A DNA stretch of 64,000 bases, taken from the NCBI RefSeq assembly GCF_002797325.1, contig NZ_KZ454938.1, positions 1,066,267-1,130,266 on the forward strand, in the 5' to 3' direction. The stretch comes from Bacillus sp. FJAT-45037. Lineage in GTDB: Bacteria; Bacillota; Bacilli; Bacillales; Bacillaceae_D. Position numbers and translations under genes: made by a program. This document shows, in pieces, positions 52,043 to 60,854 of the stretch (positions are counted from its first letter, which is position 1; each line of letters opens with the position of its first letter). Below the pieces are notes generated by a model, which saw nothing but the letters and a program-made list of their open reading frames with translations, was not told the origin of the DNA and ran no database searches.

Positions 52043-52628
52043 TAAAATTTGGGTGGGGATGCTCGTCATCGGCATACTATTTGCGGCTGTAAACGGTAGG
52101 ATGGAAGAAGTAAATGAAGCGATTTTTTCGGGAGCAAAAGATGCAGTCGCTATTTGTATCGGCCTCATTAGTATTCTTGTGTTTTGGTTAGGTTTGATGA
52201 AAATCGCTCAAGTTGCAGGAGTGCTCAAAGGGTTAGCGAAAGTCATGCGACCACTTGCAACAAGATTATTTCCGGAAGTTCCAGCTAATCATCCTGCAAT
52301 GGGTTATATTCTCTCCAATATGACAGCCAATTTATTTGGTTTAGGCAATGCAGCGACGCCGATGGGGATCAAAGCGATGGAACAGTTAAAAGAATTAAAT
52401 GAAGGGAAAGACTCTGCTAGTCGTTCTATGATTACGCTTCTTGCGATAAATACAGCAAGCATCACCCTTATCCCGACAACGGTCATTTCCATTCGAATGA
52501 GTTACGACTCTGTTTCACCAACAGAGATTGTTGGAACGACGCTCTTAGCAACAACCTGTTCGACTGCGGGAGCGATTTTGATTGATCGATATTTTTATTA
52601 TCGGCGACTGAGAAAGGGGAGAGCCTAA
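52035..52628 (+). CDS. spmA: spore maturation protein A
   Basis: 197 aa, about four to five membrane helices with the nucleoside recognition (Gate) fold: LGLMKIAQVAGVLKGLAKVMRPL and NLFGLGNAATPMGIKAM. SpmA and SpmB affect spore core dehydration. GTG start overlapping the dacB end. spmB starts on the next base after its stop. Confidence 0.94.
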   Translation: MINKIWVGMLVIGILFAAVNGRMEEVNEAIFSGAKDAVAICIGLISILVFWLGLMKIAQVAGVLKGLAKVMRPLATRLFPEVPANHPAMGYILSNMTANLFGLGNAATPMGIKAMEQLKELNEGKDSASRSMITLLAINTASITLIPTTVISIRMSYDSVSPTEIVGTTLLATTCSTAGAILIDRYFYYRRLRKGRA

Positions 52629-53162
52629 TTGGGTGCTTTAACCATCATCTCCATATGGTTCATACCTGTTCTCATCGGCTTCATTCTTGTGTATGGGACG
52701 TATAAAAAAGTACCGACATATGAAACCTTTGTTGAAGGAGCAAAAGATGGATTTGGGATGGCAATCTCGATCATTCCCTATTTAGTAGGGATGCTTGTTG
52801 CAATTTCTGTCTTTCGAGCCTCGGGTGCGATGGAATTTCTCATAGAATTAATGAAGCCTATGCTAGAAGTGGTTGGGGTTCCATCAGAGATCGTTCCATT
52901 AGCGATGATCAGACCAATATCAGGAACTGGAGCACTTGGGATGACGAGTGATTTAATCGCGACGTATGGGCCGGATTCATTTATCGGTCGACTAGCATCG
53001 ACAATGCAAGGTAGTACGGATACAACATTGTACGTATTAACGGTTTACTTCGGGGCAGTTGGCATTAAAAAGATGGGAGACGCGTTAAAAGTAGGGTTAC
53101 TAGCAGATTTAGTTGGAATTATTGCTTCGATTATTATCGTGACGATTGTTTTCGGTATGTAA
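52629..53162 (+). CDS. spmB: spore maturation protein B
   Basis: 177 aa, about five helices. Conserved PYLVGMLVAISVFRASGAM and RPISGTGALGMTSDLIATYGPDSF. TTG start with AAGGGGAG 7 nt upstream. Last gene of the dacB operon, followed by a terminator. Confidence 0.94.
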   Translation: MGALTIISIWFIPVLIGFILVYGTYKKVPTYETFVEGAKDGFGMAISIIPYLVGMLVAISVFRASGAMEFLIELMKPMLEVVGVPSEIVPLAMIRPISGTGALGMTSDLIATYGPDSFIGRLASTMQGSTDTTLYVLTVYFGAVGIKKMGDALKVGLLADLVGIIASIIIVTIVFGM

Positions 53163-53177
53163 AAAGGTATAAATTTG

Positions 53178-53216
53178 AGTCTAACTTCCAAATAATGAAG
53201 GAAGTTAGACTTTTAT
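53178..53216 (+). terminator. terminator after spmB
   Basis: GTCTAACTTCC pairs with GGAAGTTAGAC around an 11-base loop, followed by TTTTAT. Confidence 0.85.
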
Positions 53217-53353
53217 ATTGGATTAATTTCTAAAATAACCATTTTATTGAATGGTAATGGTGACAAAAAAATGAACGCTCAAGTTGAATGACGTCTTCTG
53301 CTTGAGAATTACGATATCTGAGAGTATGATGGTAGATGAGGTGAAGGAATAGA

Positions 53354-54082
53354 ATGGAACGTTTACAGAAAGTTATTGCACAAGCAGGAATTTCGTCAAG
53401 AAGAAAGGCAGAGACCTTAATTTCTGACGGCAAAGTTAGAGTGAATGGAAAAGTAGTGACAGAACTTGGTGTGAAAGTAAATGCACATAAAGATGAAATT
53501 GAAGTAGAAGGCGTACCAATTGATCGCGAGACACCCGTTTATTTTCTAATGTACAAGCCCCAAGGTGTTATCTCGAGTGTGAAAGATGAAAAAGGTCGCA
53601 AAGTTGTAACAGACTTCATAGATGTCGAGCAACGTGTCTTCCCGGTTGGTCGTCTAGATTATGATACATCTGGTTTATTATTATTAACAAATGATGGGGA
53701 TTTTGCTAATCAACTTATGCATCCAAAATTTAAGATTGAAAAAGTGTACGTTGCCAAAGTACGAGGTATACCGACGCGTGAAGAGATCAAAAGATTACAA
53801 GATGGTGTGATGTTAGAAGATGGGAAGACTGCTCCTGCAAAAGTGAAAATCATGTCATTTGATAAGAAGAAACAAACGGCGATTGTTCGCATTGTTATTC
53901 ACGAGGGGAAAAATCGTCAAGTGCGTCGGATGTTTGATGCGATTAGTCATCCTGTCATGAAGTTGAAGCGTGAGCAATATAGCTTCTTAAACTTACACAG
54001 CATGAATCCTGGTGATGTGAGACCACTTAAGCCAATTGAAGTTAAGCATTTGCGAGAACTAGCTTTCACGAAACCGTCATAA
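53354..54082 (+). CDS. rluB: ribosomal large subunit pseudouridine synthase B
   Basis: 242 aa. The N-terminal S4 RNA-binding domain (ERLQKVIAQAGISSRRKAETLI) precedes the RsuA-type catalytic domain with GRLDYDTSGLLLLTNDG (catalytic Asp) and EGKNRQVRRMF. It modifies 23S rRNA (position 2605 in E. coli numbering). It sits between spmB and resA as in B. subtilis. Confidence 0.93.
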   Translation: MERLQKVIAQAGISSRRKAETLISDGKVRVNGKVVTELGVKVNAHKDEIEVEGVPIDRETPVYFLMYKPQGVISSVKDEKGRKVVTDFIDVEQRVFPVGRLDYDTSGLLLLTNDGDFANQLMHPKFKIEKVYVAKVRGIPTREEIKRLQDGVMLEDGKTAPAKVKIMSFDKKKQTAIVRIVIHEGKNRQVRRMFDAISHPVMKLKREQYSFLNLHSMNPGDVRPLKPIEVKHLRELAFTKPS

Positions 54083-54167
54083 AAGAAAACGTTGTGCGTC
54101 GCCCATACAGCTATAATAGCAGTATCGGGCAAATTGATTTGTGTAGAAAAGGGGAGAAACATACAAA

Positions 54168-54695
54168 ATGAAGCAAAAACGATTAATCATGCGTACGTCT
54201 ATTCTTGCTGTGATTGCAATCGCCCTTGCCTATACGTTTTATTCCAACTTTATTGCAGATCATAGTGTTGCTAGAGCGGGAAACGATGCGATTAACTTCG
54301 CCGTGGTTGACCTTGAAGGAGAACGTATTGAGTTAGAGGATTATAAAGGAAAAGGCGTTTTCTTGAATTTCTGGGGAACGTATTGCCCTCCTTGTGTGGA
54401 AGAGATGCCAGTAATGGAAGATCTTTATCGTGAATACAAGGAACAAGGTGTCGAAATAATCGCTGTTAACGCTAATGAAACAGATGTTGTCGTTAAGCAG
54501 TTTGCTAATCGCTTGAACTTAACATTCCCTATTGCCATCGATAAAGGTAGACAAATCATTGATGCTTACGGCATACGTCCTTTACCAACGACGATTTTAA
54601 TCGATGAACATGGTGAGATTGTTAAAGTCCACACCGGTGGAATGAGAGAAGCTCAAGTTAGGGAATTTTTAGAACAAATAAAACCAGGTACTTAA
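54168..54695 (+). CDS. resA: thiol-disulfide oxidoreductase ResA
   Basis: 175 aa. N-terminal membrane anchor (about 8-26) and thioredoxin fold. The active site is CPPC (Cys73, Cys76), unlike CEPC of B. subtilis ResA; the Glu in that motif affects substrate reactivity, so this is a notable change. It reduces the haem-binding cysteines of apocytochrome c. First of the resABC cytochrome c maturation genes. A TATAAT lies about 60 bp upstream without a clear -35, as expected if ResD helps expression. Confidence 0.93.
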   Translation: MKQKRLIMRTSILAVIAIALAYTFYSNFIADHSVARAGNDAINFAVVDLEGERIELEDYKGKGVFLNFWGTYCPPCVEEMPVMEDLYREYKEQGVEIIAVNANETDVVVKQFANRLNLTFPIAIDKGRQIIDAYGIRPLPTTILIDEHGEIVKVHTGGMREAQVREFLEQIKPGT

Positions 54696-54709
54696 TTGAG
54701 GTGTAAGGC

Positions 54710-56371
54710 ATGAACAAGGTAACCTGTGAATGTGGGCATCAAAATCCTCATGGTACAGAAATATGCGAATCATGCGGAAAGCCAATCGAGGAGAACGACA
54801 CCCAAAAGAAACTTCTTGATATGAAGTATGAGGGTGTGGCAAGACGTTCACAAACATACACAACTACTATCATTGATAAAATATGGATGTTCTTTTCGAG
54901 TGTAAAAGTAGGGATCTGGATTATCGTTCTGACACTACTAGCATCCTCACTTGGAACGATCTTTCCACAAGAAATGTATATTCCACCGACGGCGGTTGCG
55001 TCGATCTATTATGCTGAGGAATACGGATATGCGGGGGAGATTTATTATTTACTAGGTCTTCACAATTTGTATAGCTCTTGGTGGTATATGTTACTCATTG
55101 CAGCTCTTGGTGTTTCTATTATTATTGCCAGTCTTGATCGTGCTATACCGTTACATCGTGCTTTAAAAACACAAAGAGTGACAAGACATGCTAATTTTAT
55201 GAAAAGACAGCGTGTGTTTGGTACATCATCAATTTCGAGTGAGGAAGTCGACGAAACGTTTGCAAAGGTAAGACAACGACTAGAAGAGAAAAAATACAAG
55301 ATTGCTGAAGAAAATGGAAATCTTGTTGCTGAAAAAGGTCGTTTTGCTCGTTGGGGCCCTTATGTGAATCATGTCGGTCTTATTATTTTCTTAATTGGTT
55401 GTATGTTGCGCTACTTCCCTGGGATGTACATTGATGAACATGTGTGGGTCCGAGAAGGAGAAGAAGTCGTTGTTCCGGGTACCGACGGTCAATACTTTAT
55501 TGCTAATGAACGTTTTATGATAGAAACATATGATGAAAATGATGAGCGTTTTAGTGAAGCAATTGAGCGTTCAGGTAATCCTGTCATTAGTAATTTCCAA
55601 ACGGATGCCGTGTTGTATGAACGTACGGAAGCTGAGACTGTGGGAGAACGAGGAGAGTTAGTAAAAGTAGCTGAACACCCTATTCGTGTGAACTACCCAC
55701 TAAGTTATGATGGATTTAATTTCTATCAACTTAGCTACAAACTTAATGAATTTAAGACGATGAGTTTTACATTAGAAGACAAAGAAACAGGGGACACGTT
55801 CGGGCGAATGGATATTGACCTTTATAACCCGCAACCAAGTTATGACTTAGGTGATGGGTATGAGGTGCGGATCCAAGAATACTTCCCTGACTATTTCTTG
55901 AATGACAACAATGTGCCTGCCACACGTTCAAGCATTCCTGATAACCCTGTATTTATTTTCAATATGATCACGCCAGAAACACCAGAAGGAGAAGTGAGTT
56001 TCGTCGGTATTAGACAGAACCTCGAACCACTCGGTGAAAATGATTATAAGATGACCTTTGTTGATGTAGAGACGAACAATGTTACCTCGCTTGGAGTCAG
56101 ACGAGATCGAACAATTCCTATCCTAATTGTTGGTGGAGTCATCTTTATGTTTGGACTTATTCAAGGTGCTTATTGGGCCCATCGTAGAGTGTGGCTACAA
56201 CGAATCAATGGAGAAGTGTGGATTTCAGGTCATACAAATAAGAACTGGTTAACACTTAGAAAAGACATTGACGAATCGATTCAAGAAACAACATTGGATC
56301 CACCGCTTGATCAGGTGGAAGAAGAAGAAAAACTGACAAAACAAATAAATAACACGGAAATGAAAAGCTAG
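54710..56371 (+). CDS. resB: cytochrome c biogenesis protein ResB (Ccs1)
   Basis: 553 aa. The N-terminus is a zinc-ribbon (CECGHQNPHGTEICESCGK), then three helices near 65-90, 118-140 and 220-240, a large outer domain, and a last helix near 470-490. With ResC it forms the system II haem delivery and ligation complex. It starts 14 nt after resA, GAGGTG ribosome site. The C-terminal about 60 residues are very acidic. Confidence 0.94.
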   Translation: MNKVTCECGHQNPHGTEICESCGKPIEENDTQKKLLDMKYEGVARRSQTYTTTIIDKIWMFFSSVKVGIWIIVLTLLASSLGTIFPQEMYIPPTAVASIYYAEEYGYAGEIYYLLGLHNLYSSWWYMLLIAALGVSIIIASLDRAIPLHRALKTQRVTRHANFMKRQRVFGTSSISSEEVDETFAKVRQRLEEKKYKIAEENGNLVAEKGRFARWGPYVNHVGLIIFLIGCMLRYFPGMYIDEHVWVREGEEVVVPGTDGQYFIANERFMIETYDENDERFSEAIERSGNPVISNFQTDAVLYERTEAETVGERGELVKVAEHPIRVNYPLSYDGFNFYQLSYKLNEFKTMSFTLEDKETGDTFGRMDIDLYNPQPSYDLGDGYEVRIQEYFPDYFLNDNNVPATRSSIPDNPVFIFNMITPETPEGEVSFVGIRQNLEPLGENDYKMTFVDVETNNVTSLGVRRDRTIPILIVGGVIFMFGLIQGAYWAHRRVWLQRINGEVWISGHTNKNWLTLRKDIDESIQETTLDPPLDQVEEEEKLTKQINNTEMKS

Positions 56372-56382
56372 GAGGGTTTAAA

Positions 56383-57570
56383 ATGGCAGCTTTAAGTGGG
56401 AATTTACTCTACGTTGCCTTTTTCCTCTATCTTGCATCGACCATTGCCTTCGCTGTATCGGTAACAGGTAGGAAGTGGCGTGACAAGGCAGGAGAAGTAA
56501 AGGGAAATAAATGGGGAGCAATTGGCTTTATCTCGTCTGTTGCAGCATCTGTCTTTGCGATAGGGTTTTTTATTACAAGATGGATCCATGCTGGACATGC
56601 TCCTGTAAGTAATATGTTTGAGTATATGACATTCCTTGGTATTTCAATAGGAATTGCCTTTGTAATCATTTATGCTATTTATCGTTCGAATGTCGTTGGC
56701 ATGTTCACATTACCACTTGTTATGTTGATCATTGCTTACGCCTCTTTGTTTCCAAGAGAAGTGGAGCCACTGATTCCAGCTTTACAAAGTAGTTGGTTGA
56801 AAATCCACGTCATTACAGTTGCTCTAGGACAAGGAATTCTAACGATCGGTATGGCAGCGGGTCTAGTGTATCTTGCTCGAACATTAGATTTCACGAAACG
56901 AAACCGCCGTACGTTTTCATTTGAATTAGTTATGTATTCATTAATTAGTTTATTAGGCTTCATTATCATTAGCTATACGTTCTCGGCCTTGAACTATGAG
57001 GCGAATTTTAACTATGTAAATGAAAATGATGTTGAAGTTCAAATGGAATATAACTTGCCTGCCTTAGTAGGTCCACATGAAGGTCAATTACTGACGGAAA
57101 ATCGTATGGAACCATTCTTTAACGCACCAGCGATTATTCGAAGTAATGATTTAAATACAGTTATTTGGTCACTTATTACAGGACTGCTCTTATATGTAGT
57201 TCTAAGACTCGTTCTACGTAAACGAATAGGTGGAGCTATTCAACCATTATTAAAAGGTGTTAGCCCACAAGCGGTTGATGAAGTGAGCTATCGTGCGATT
57301 GCGATTGGGTTCCCTGTTTTTGCGCTTGGAGGATTAATCTTCGCTATGATCTGGGCTCAAATTGCTTGGTCACGCTTTTGGGGATGGGACCCTAAGGAAG
57401 TATGGGCTCTTATTACTTTCTTATTCTACGCAGCGTACTTGCATTTAAGATTATCTAGAGGATGGCAAGGGGAACGTTCTGCATGGTTATGTGTTATCGG
57501 ATTTGGGCTTATTATGTTTAATCTAGTCTTTGTTAACTTAGTTATAGCTGGGTTGCATTCATACGCATAA
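56383..57570 (+). CDS. resC: cytochrome c biogenesis protein ResC (CcsA)
   Basis: 395 aa with about eight to nine membrane helices. The haem-handling motif WSRFWGWDPKEVWALITFL (WWD-type) lies at about 332-350, with conserved His residues on both sides. Partner of ResB. Ribosome site TAGGAGGG. A terminator follows and so separates resABC from the resDE signalling genes. Confidence 0.95.
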   Translation: MAALSGNLLYVAFFLYLASTIAFAVSVTGRKWRDKAGEVKGNKWGAIGFISSVAASVFAIGFFITRWIHAGHAPVSNMFEYMTFLGISIGIAFVIIYAIYRSNVVGMFTLPLVMLIIAYASLFPREVEPLIPALQSSWLKIHVITVALGQGILTIGMAAGLVYLARTLDFTKRNRRTFSFELVMYSLISLLGFIIISYTFSALNYEANFNYVNENDVEVQMEYNLPALVGPHEGQLLTENRMEPFFNAPAIIRSNDLNTVIWSLITGLLLYVVLRLVLRKRIGGAIQPLLKGVSPQAVDEVSYRAIAIGFPVFALGGLIFAMIWAQIAWSRFWGWDPKEVWALITFLFYAAYLHLRLSRGWQGERSAWLCVIGFGLIMFNLVFVNLVIAGLHSYA

Positions 57571-57577
57571 GTCAATT

Positions 57578-57610
57578 GGACCCTCGATTTCATGCGAGGG
57601 TCTTTCTTTT
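57578..57610 (+). terminator. terminator between resC and resD
   Basis: GACCCTCG pairs with CGAGGGTC around eight bases, followed by TTTCTTTT. It suggests partial or condition-dependent read-through into resDE. Confidence 0.8.
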
Positions 57611-57706
57611 GATCATTTGAATACATGTTGTTTTTTCTTTTTTTTCACAAGACATGCTACACTATCCTTATCGAACTTATTTGTACTTGCAGGAGGTTTT
57701 TTACAT

Positions 57707-58423
57707 ATGGAAAAAGAAGCGCGTATTTTAGTCGTGGATGATGAAGATCGTATTCGTCGTTTATTAAAGATGTATTTTGAAAGAGAAAACTATGAAGTAG
57801 AAGAAGCTGAAAATGGGGAAGAAGCATTAGAGCTGGCACTTAAAACAGATTATGACCTTATTTTACTAGATATTATGATGCCTGGAATTGATGGAATCGA
57901 AGTCTGTCAAGAATTGCGCAAAACGAAAGCAACACCAGTGATTATGTTAACAGCAAAAGGCGAAGAAACGAACCGTGTGCAAGGTTTTGAAGTTGGGACA
58001 GATGATTATATTGTCAAGCCTTTTAGTCCTAGAGAAGTTGTCTTACGTGTGAAAGCGCTACTACGTAGATCATCGACAACTAAATTTCTGCAGACCGATA
58101 CACAAACTAAAGATGTTTTAGTTTTTTCTCACTTAATGATCGATAATGATGCCCACCGAGTTACGGTAGCGGGTGATGAGATTAGCTTAACCCCTAAAGA
58201 ATATGAATTGTTGCATTATTTAGCACAATCCCCTGATAAAGTATTTTCGCGTGAGCAATTACTAAAGGATGTGTGGAATTATGACTTCTTTGGTGATTTA
58301 AGAACCGTTGATACACATATTAAGAGGCTGCGAGAAAAATTAAACCGAATGTCACCTGATGCTGCAGCGATGATCTCCACTGTTTGGGGTGTTGGTTATA
58401 AATTCGAGGCTGCGAAAGAATAA
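57707..58423 (+). CDS. resD: response regulator ResD (OmpR family)
   Basis: 238 aa. Receiver domain with phospho-acceptor Asp55 (LILLDIMMPG), acidic pocket DDED and Lys in YIVKPF. OmpR-type winged helix from about 140. It controls aerobic and anaerobic respiration genes. ATG 57707 has AGGAGG about 10 nt upstream; a longer frame from 57617 starts inside terminator-proximal T-runs and is not real. The stop shares a base with the resE start. Confidence 0.95.
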   Translation: MEKEARILVVDDEDRIRRLLKMYFERENYEVEEAENGEEALELALKTDYDLILLDIMMPGIDGIEVCQELRKTKATPVIMLTAKGEETNRVQGFEVGTDDYIVKPFSPREVVLRVKALLRRSSTTKFLQTDTQTKDVLVFSHLMIDNDAHRVTVAGDEISLTPKEYELLHYLAQSPDKVFSREQLLKDVWNYDFFGDLRTVDTHIKRLREKLNRMSPDAAAMISTVWGVGYKFEAAKE

Positions 58424-60228
58424 TGTTTTGGCGGAGTGTTGTTGGTAAACTTTGGTTTACTATTTTGTTGTTAGTTTCAGTAGTTCTTTCCATTCTTATG
58501 GTCTTGCTGCTGCAATCATTTGAACGTTTTCATGTAAATGAGGCAGAATCACAATTAGTGAACCATGCAAACATGATAGCTGCTATTTTCGATGGCTATG
58601 ATGAACAAGATGATGCATTAAGGACAATTTCACAGTATGGCTCTTCCTTTGAAACTCATGCGGTCATCTTCGTTGAAGGTAGAAAAGTTTGGGGAACGAA
58701 TAATACGTCAAATGATGAAATTCATGCAAAATTATTTGTGACGAATCCAACGTTATCTCAAGTATTTAACGGCGAGCAAGTCGTTGCCACGGAAGAGGAC
58801 TTTCCTTTTACACATGATGGTGAAATATCGAATACAGAAATGATGGTAGTAGGTGTCCCTCTACAATCCGATGAGTTAGAAAATAGTGCGGTCTTTCTTT
58901 ACCAATCACTATCAGCCATCGAAGAGACTTCAAATGAGACACGTCGAATTGTATATTTCTCTGCTGGAATAGCGCTTGTGTTAACGACGATTTTTGCTTT
59001 CTTCTTATCATCACGTATTACAGCTCCATTGCGGAAAATGAGGCAAGTAGCTTTAGAGGTGGCCGAAGGAAAGTTTAATACTAAAGTACCTATATTAACG
59101 CATGATGAAATTGGACAACTTGCGATTGCTTTTAACCGAATGGGTCGAGAGTTAAATCGTAACATTCATGCTTTAAATCAGGAGAAAGAACAACTGTCTC
59201 GGATCTTAGTAAGTATGGCAGATGGTGTCATTACTTTAGATCGTAAAGGGAAATTAGTTGTAACGAACCCACCTGCAGAACGATTCATGCAGTCATGGTT
59301 TTACGAACAAGGCATTGATGAGAAAGAGAAGACTGCATTACCACAAGCGGTTCAGCAATTGTTTGAACGTGTTGTATCGGTTGAAAAAGAACAAATGATT
59401 GAGCTTGATGTGCAAGGTAGAAGCTGGGCGATTTTGATGACCCCGTTATATGATCGAGAATATGTGCGAGGAGCAGTTGCTGTCATTCGCGATATGACAG
59501 AAGAACGTCGTCATGATAAACTACGTAAAGATTTTATTGCTAATGTTTCTCATGAGTTGCGAACACCGATTTCAATGCTTCAAGGTTACAGTGAAGCGAT
59601 TATTGACGATATTGCTGGAACGGAGGAAGATCAGAAAGAAATAGCAAAAATCATTTACGATGAGTCATTGCGTATGGGGCGTCTTGTAAATGAATTACTC
59701 GATATTGCTCGAATGGAATCAGGGCATATCGAACTCTATTTCGATGAGATCGATCTTCACATTTTTTCTGATCGCATTGTGAGGAAGTTCCAAGGTTATG
59801 CTAAGGATGAAGGTGTCACTCTAAAATTAGATTTAAAAAGAAATGGGAAATCCTTCTCTTTTGATTCGGATCGAATTGAGCAGGTGTTAACTAATCTGAT
59901 TCACAACGCCATTCGTCACACTGAGGCTGACGGAGTAGTCATATTAAAAATAAGACCATTTGAGAGTGCGGTTAAATTTGATGTGATTGATACAGGTTCA
60001 GGTATTCCTGAAGAAGATTTACCTTATGTGTTTGAACGATTTTATAAGGCCGATAAAGCACGTACGAGAGGGCGCGGAGGGACAGGACTTGGTTTAGCGA
60101 TTGCTAAAAACATCGTTGATGCTCATAAAGGTCAAATTTCCGTTCATAGTAAAAAAGATGAAGGAACAACCTTCTCCTTCTTCATTCCTGATGCGAGACT
60201 AGAAAAAGAATCGGAGGAACTTCAGTAA
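58423..60228 (+). CDS. resE: sensor histidine kinase ResE
   Basis: 601 aa. Two membrane helices (about 10-32 and 170-192) enclose an outer domain; then HAMP (about 195-250), a PAS-like region (about 255-365), HisKA with phospho-His in ANVSHELRTPISML, and HATPase_c with N, G1 (DTGSGIPEEDLPYVFERFY) and G2 (RGGTGLGLAI) boxes. It senses oxygen/nitric oxide conditions and phosphorylates ResD. TAATG overlap with resD. Confidence 0.95.
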   Translation: MFWRSVVGKLWFTILLLVSVVLSILMVLLLQSFERFHVNEAESQLVNHANMIAAIFDGYDEQDDALRTISQYGSSFETHAVIFVEGRKVWGTNNTSNDEIHAKLFVTNPTLSQVFNGEQVVATEEDFPFTHDGEISNTEMMVVGVPLQSDELENSAVFLYQSLSAIEETSNETRRIVYFSAGIALVLTTIFAFFLSSRITAPLRKMRQVALEVAEGKFNTKVPILTHDEIGQLAIAFNRMGRELNRNIHALNQEKEQLSRILVSMADGVITLDRKGKLVVTNPPAERFMQSWFYEQGIDEKEKTALPQAVQQLFERVVSVEKEQMIELDVQGRSWAILMTPLYDREYVRGAVAVIRDMTEERRHDKLRKDFIANVSHELRTPISMLQGYSEAIIDDIAGTEEDQKEIAKIIYDESLRMGRLVNELLDIARMESGHIELYFDEIDLHIFSDRIVRKFQGYAKDEGVTLKLDLKRNGKSFSFDSDRIEQVLTNLIHNAIRHTEADGVVILKIRPFESAVKFDVIDTGSGIPEEDLPYVFERFYKADKARTRGRGGTGLGLAIAKNIVDAHKGQISVHSKKDEGTTFSFFIPDARLEKESEELQ

Positions 60229-60250
60229 CAACACCTAAAATCTTTAAGTG

Positions 60251-60288
60251 AAAAGGTGGCAGTGAATCATTCACTGCCACCTTTTTTT
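60251..60288 (+). terminator. terminator after resDE
   Basis: AAAAGGTGGCAGTGA pairs perfectly with TCACTGCCACCTTTT over ATCAT, followed by more T. Confidence 0.92.
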
Positions 60289-60328
60289 ATTAGTGTCCTA
60301 ATGATTTTTAGAGGGAGATACAGATTGA

Positions 60329-60357
60329 TTGATTTAATTCTTGCATGCTGATACTAT
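60329..60357 (+). promoter_or_regulatory. SigA-type promoter of the MarR-MATE pair
   Basis: TTGATT (60329-60334), 17-bp spacer, TACTAT (60352-60357), 33 bp before the MarR gene. Confidence 0.55.
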
Positions 60358-60390
60358 ATTAGAGTGTATTTTTTGTTAGGAGGCTAACCA

Positions 60391-60843
60391 ATGTTTGAAC
60401 GTGATGTTGAAAATAGAATAGGTCATCATATTGCGCTTTTATCGCACCGAATTCAAAATCGATACAATCAGAAGCTAGCGGAGTTCGACCTCACTGCTGC
60501 GCAAGCGAGAGTTCTTTATTTACTAAGTCATTATGGTTCACAAACGCAAGTAAATTTGCAAAAGCGTTTATATATAAAAGGGTCGACTATGAATGGCATC
60601 ATTGAATCTCTTCTAAAAAAAAAATGTATTCAAAAGGTTAATAGTATAGAAGATAAACGAGCAAAGGTCATTCATCTAACACAAGCAGGAAAGCAAGTAG
60701 AAGAATCTCTTTGGAAAGAAACGGATGTATTCGAACATGAGTTAATGAGTCGGTTTACAAAGGAAGAAACCGCCTTGCTACTGTCGTGGTTACGAAAAAT
60801 TGAAGATAACTTAGAATGTGAGGGGCGGAGTGCTCAATCTTAG
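60391..60843 (+). CDS. MarR family transcriptional regulator
   Basis: 150 aa winged helix protein: LTAAQARVLYLLSHYGSQTQVNLQKRLYIKGSTMNGIIESLLKK is the DNA-binding part, followed by the EDKRAKVIHLTQAG wing. It lies 11 nt before a MATE efflux gene and most likely controls it, as is usual for such pairs. AGGAGG ribosome site. The ligand is unknown. Confidence 0.9.
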   Translation: MFERDVENRIGHHIALLSHRIQNRYNQKLAEFDLTAAQARVLYLLSHYGSQTQVNLQKRLYIKGSTMNGIIESLLKKKCIQKVNSIEDKRAKVIHLTQAGKQVEESLWKETDVFEHELMSRFTKEETALLLSWLRKIEDNLECEGRSAQS

Positions 60844-60854
60844 GGGGAGAACAA

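Noticed and set aside
57617-57706. 30-residue N-terminal extension of ResD
   Set aside because: It would be encoded by a T-run region after a terminator; AGGAGG before 57707 marks the true start.
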